Below are positions 59,809-64,000 of a stretch of 64,000 nt of DNA, in pieces. Below the pieces are notes generated by a model, which was given only the letters and a program-made list of their open reading frames with translations, was not told the origin of the DNA and did no database searches. This DNA is from Prunus persica. Taxonomy: Eukaryota > Streptophyta > Magnoliopsida > Rosales > Rosaceae. Made by a program: the position numbers and the translations under genes. Positions within the stretch are counted from its first letter, which is position 1, and each line of letters starts with the position of its first letter. The DNA is taken from positions 47,485,657-47,549,656 of the forward strand of contig NC_034009.1 in the NCBI RefSeq assembly GCF_000346465.2, in the 5' to 3' direction.

Positions 59809-62800
59809 CTAAGGAGCCTCATCATCATTCTCAGCTGTTCCGCCTTTGAGATGCAAGTGCTTTTCCCTCTTCTGAAAGTCTGTCAAGCCCTTCCCACTCC
59901 CAGTCACCCCAACCTTCCCAAAAGGATCGTCAGGAGACTTGAAGATGCTCTCTCGCTTGCGTCCAGAAAAGAAACCAATCTGAAAATTAATGTAACAAGT
60001 TACGGCTCTAGCTGGGATGATATGTGAATCAGCAGTAAGAACAGACAAGGCCGCGTAAATACCAAATCAATTCTTAGAAGAAGCTAGGTTGAAAATTGTC
60101 CACCGTGAGGTAGAAGTCCCTTTTTAATAGGTGCATTTATTTTTTCTGTTTCTTTGTAGTTACAATTGGTGATGGTAGAATGTTCAAAATCAATGGGCCT
60201 TGTTCCGAAAAAGGAACCCCATGCTTGAATTGCTCTGTTTATTTTAAACATAAACTAAGACAAGCACCAAAGATCAAATGGTCACAAGCAAAGTATGAAG
60301 TTCCTAGTACAATAACAAATCATGACCTCAGATTGCAACTCCATTAAAAAAAAACAAAGTTTAACTGTGATTAAGCATAATAATCAACCTTCAAACCGTT
60401 TTTTATTTACACTTTTTCCTCTTCTGCAACTTCTTGTTATGTACTATCATAATGATCATCATACAACTAGAGCTTGTACAGCTAGTTTGGATAGATACCA
60501 AAATAGAACTAGGCTGGGAAGTGTGCAGCTAAGAAATTAAAGAAAATGCTAACTTTTATTTTTCTTTGAAACCTGACCAAGTATAACGCAGAGTTTCATT
60601 AATGGGAGAGAAGTTTAAAACCAAGAGATAGCAGTGAGATTTGTCTACTCTCTAATGCCTCTGTGATGAGGTAAACTTATGGCACTTCACGGCCGCCTCA
60701 CCATCACCTTTGAAAACACTGTTTTAGACAACCACTCCAAAAGAAGAAAATGCTGCCGAACTAGTAATGTGTGTAAACAAATTAAACTGGCCAATATTGT
60801 TGTCCCTTGAAAAAGACCAATCAAAGCAAAAGTGCAAGCACACAGAAATTCAAAAATGTCAAGCAAACATACCTTCTTAGTCTTGCCTTTGGTTGTTTGG
60901 AACTGTTGCCAAGCATTTTGACGTTTATTTTGCGTAACTTCTAGTTGCTCCATCCTCATCTTCGACTTAAAAGAATGTATCTTTTTTCGTTTGGTAGCTT
61001 TCTGTAGATTTTGAAGTTGGCAAGAATCAGTCCCCAAAAAACTAGTCCTTAGAGAGCAATGTAAAAACATTGAACCATAACTAGTGGGGTAAAAAACAAA
61101 AATAGAAGACTATAAAACAATTATGATTGCTACCAAGCACGTTCCAACAAGTTGGATCACTTATTCTACCAAACAACTACCAAATCTCTAAAGTAAACCA
61201 ACTTTATGTAATCTTGACTGAATAATAAAATAAATATACTTTATTAATTAAGTTTTATATTTACTAAAAAATATACTTATAAAAACTGTCAGTTTATTTC
61301 AGAAAGCACTGAATTTAGGTCATGCAAATTATTCTTATTACAAACTTCATTCACTCTTTCAGAATTAACAGCATTCACAGAGTATTACACTTATCATTTG
61401 ACTATTACCATTGCTACAAAATTCAGTTTTATATTTAAGCCGTTGCTGCTATTGTGTTTTACCTACTTTGAACGACGTGACAAACTATAATACTTGATTA
61501 GGATCCATAACACTGATAAAAATGAGTCATTGAAGACTATATTTAGGACAAACATTTTTGTCTTGTGAATCTTCTACCACACCCACAATTTTGGGACAGG
61601 ACAAAGAATGATAAAATAGATACAGATAGATAAAATACCACATCCTCAGGATCATCAGGTTCTATGCGAAGTTTTGCTGGTAAGCTTCGTGATTGGAAGT
61701 CAATAGATGCAGCTTGTGCAATCTTCCTTTTAATTGCTTGTTTTGTGGCCTCAGCAACCCTTTCAGCTTCCAGCAATGCATTGACAGCCCCTTCTTGAAT
61801 TGGCCTTACATTGGCTGGATCCACCTGGGTTAAAAATTACCAGTGGCATACCACAATTACATTTAAACAGAAAAATAGATTAACCAAAACACATGTAAAA
61901 AAAGAAAGAATAAAATGTTGAAAATATGCAATATAAAAAAGGAATTGCTAACTTGCACATTAAGTTTTAAGTCTAGAATAGGAAAAAGACTATGTTGTCA
62001 CTTCAAAGTCATCATTACAAATATTGAACAATAGGTGAGATGGCGTTCAATATGGAAATACAATAATTTAATCATTACAACTCACTCATTTCTTACTTGA
62101 CATTTAATTTATATTAATCAGAGAAAAATTCACTCCATATATGGAAATACAATATCCACTTAAGGCATAGGACTAATATATTTTCAATAAATAAAAATTC
62201 TATGTAACGCATATCCTAAAACCAGAATTTAAAGACAACCACCTAACAATTCAACCATAGGAAAACTACAAAAAGTTGTTCTATATACCCGAAAACCAAA
62301 GTAGCACACAACTGCTAGTTGCATCCATTCATGGGTATCTAACATTCCCTCTAAGTTTGTGGCATTTGAATGGTTGAACCCAGATTCTAATGTTTTTCCC
62401 TCTCTGTGTCAATGCATCTATTCTTATTTTCAAATACTTCATCTTCTAAACTTTTAATGTTTGCACTTCAAATTGCAAGAGTCTTCAACCAAGACGACAT
62501 TTATTTCCTTTCAATGGGAAGACACGTGAAGCTTCAAGTGAGGATGTTTGCATTTAAGAAAAATCTGAACATCCTATTTCCAGCCTACTTTCAATGATAA
62601 CTGTCCATTTTTAAGCCTCTCCTTAAGCATTACAAAAAAATCAGCCAAATAACAATTATTCAGCCATTTTTCAGCAACATTACCATTTCATTTTCATTTG
62701 AAAAACTGTGTCTGTCTGTACAGCTTATATGACCAAACAGTTTCTAATCTGGCCTTTCTCTCTTCTTTTTTTTTCACAAGAATGACCCCTAAAGATGACA

Positions 62801-63725
62801 TAAAATGTAGACAGTTGTGATAATCAAACTGAATTGTGAGGTAGGCCTAGGGAGGTGCTAACATTCTATTTTAAAAGCAAACATCCTCACTTGAAAATTC
62901 TCCACGAAGAAATTATTAATGCATGGTCAAGAAATTGGCCAACATCAGTGGCCAAAAGGTGGTCCACTGCCCACATCAATGAAGGTTAGAGTGATGCACA
63001 ATCACAAATATTTTGTAATAATCCACTACAAACAAATACAAAATCTTAATCCTGATAACTCCATGGTGGCAGAGTTAAATGATGGGTTGTGCATCTGTAT
63101 TGGGTGAAAAAATATACATGTACAATATGGTTCATACATAGTATACAATAAAATTAAAAAATTAAAAATGCAAAATAGGCACTTGCCTATTTGTGGGACA
63201 CAATACACTTTTGGTCATTATCCTGGGTTTCAGTTTCCTCCGAGTTTACCCCTCCTACTTCTCTCTCTCACACAACACACAATAATTGTTCTCATTCCAA
63301 ACGAAGTACTCGTGGATAACTTTTGGAACAAGAATTTCCCGACTGATATATGTATATCAAAATTTGGAAGCAAGATTTATAACATGACCAGGAGATAGAA
63401 GGATGACTTATTGAATTAAAAGCATAATTATTCAAGTTATCGAGACATCATACCTCTTCTCTATTCCCCCAGCCCTCATAAGTAACAAAATACCCATTTG
63501 GAGTGAGAGACTCGATTGTAGCATCATACCTGAACATTCAACTAATCAAGCACAGACAAAAAGAAAAGAAAAGGTAAAGAAAATGTAGAAACTTGTAAAC
63601 ATAAATTTATTGAAATTCAGATCTCTGTTTATTATCACATACCACTCCCCATCTTCACTCCAAACAGCTTGAACTTTTGTACCAGGAGGAAACTTGTCAT
63701 GATAGTCGGAAATGCTCCCTGAATC
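59809..63725 (-). CDS. SPF30: SPF30/SMNDC1-like Tudor splicing factor, 3' part
   Basis: Minus-strand exons 63725-63643, 63529-63454, 61824-61639, 61001-60873 and 59979-59809 join in phase and give the last 214 residues; the 5' exons (about 85 residues by comparison with Arabidopsis At2g02570) lie beyond the right edge. The Tudor domain is clear: PPGTKVQAVWSEDGEWYDAT, then NGYFVTYEGWGNREEVDPAN with its aromatic cage residues. Next come VRPIQEGAVNALLEAERVAE, a basic helix-rich region (KRKKIHSFKSKMRMEQLEVT), and the conserved end GFFSGRKRESIFKSPDDPFG and GVTGSGKGLTDFQKREKHL. The family binds symmetrically dimethylated arginines of Sm proteins and helps assemble the spliceosome (U4/U6.U5 joining) in the nucleus. 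The intron 61825-63453 is the source of the duplicate at 52.9-54.5 kb. Confidence 0.93.
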
Positions 63726-64000
63726 CTAGATGAAAAAAGAACGCAACGTGACCACAACAGGACAAGAGGGAGATTCAACATCAGAAACATTCATAACAGT
63801 AATATCAGCTTTTTTCGGTCAACAGAAAAATTCAAAAGAAAAGGGGAAATACAAAAGGAAAAGACCAAAAAAAGCACTAAACAGTAGGAAGCTGCACTAA
63901 CAGTAATATCAGGTTAATACCATGCATTACCATATTTAAAGTAGTCACTAAGGCTCAATAAATGTTGGAACAAAATTCAAATTCTGAACCAATTATGATT
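63726..64000 (-). other. SPF30 intron reaching the window edge
   Basis: AT-rich sequence upstream of the acceptor at 63727-63726; no further SPF30 exon is visible before the edge. Confidence 0.5.

Overview
This is nuclear DNA from a flowering plant. Evidence: genes with many short exons and GT-AG introns rich in T and A, large AT-rich intergenic stretches, retrotransposon LTRs, MITEs and SINEs, and proteins of plant-specific families (ARF, NPF, P-class PPR). The protein sequences look like a woody rosid eudicot, possibly Rosaceae. That last step is inference from remembered homologues, not a search.

Layout. (1) 1-6200, plus strand: the 3' part of a U2AF35-related CCCH zinc finger/RS splicing factor (Arabidopsis C3H5-like), 5' exons off the window. 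(2) 6366-7455: a broken fragment of the nuclear exosome RNA helicase MTR4. (3) 7688-8245, minus: a small proline-rich protein of unknown function. (4) 8.3-11.8 kb: intergenic, with a short TRIM-like LTR. (5) 12469-20780, minus: a complete ARF1-type auxin response factor with 14 coding exons and one GC-AG intron. (6) 20.8-27.3 kb: intergenic, with a clean 591-bp solo LTR and local repeats. (7) 27291-39454, plus: complete MAD1 spindle checkpoint gene with 16 coding exons; its introns hold a TRIM scrap, a LINE scrap and a 1.2-kb TIR element. (8) 39.5-44.7 kb: intergenic, with a SINE. (9) 44930-47953, plus: complete NPF4-type transporter (NRT1.2/AIT1-like), with an ABRE-like G-box upstream. (10) 48-52 kb: G-rich tract, Copia remnant with 3' LTR, a TTA-flanked MITE and a RING-like scrap. 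(11) 52.1-54.5 kb, minus: last two exons of UTP23 next to a ~1.6-kb duplicate of part of the SPF30 gene. (12) 54817-57549, minus: intronless 910-codon PPR gene. (13) 57.6-59.8 kb: transposon-like DNA and a second SINE. (14) 59809-63725, minus: SPF30/SMNDC1-like Tudor splicing factor, 5' exons off the right edge.

The genes do not form a pathway or cluster. Two of them (C3H5-like and SPF30) act in pre-mRNA splicing, but nothing suggests they are linked functionally. I saw no new multi-gene system. The most unusual part is 52.1-54.5 kb, where two truncated gene pieces lie in the same orientation with compatible exon phase and intact splice sites, so a chimeric transcript is possible.
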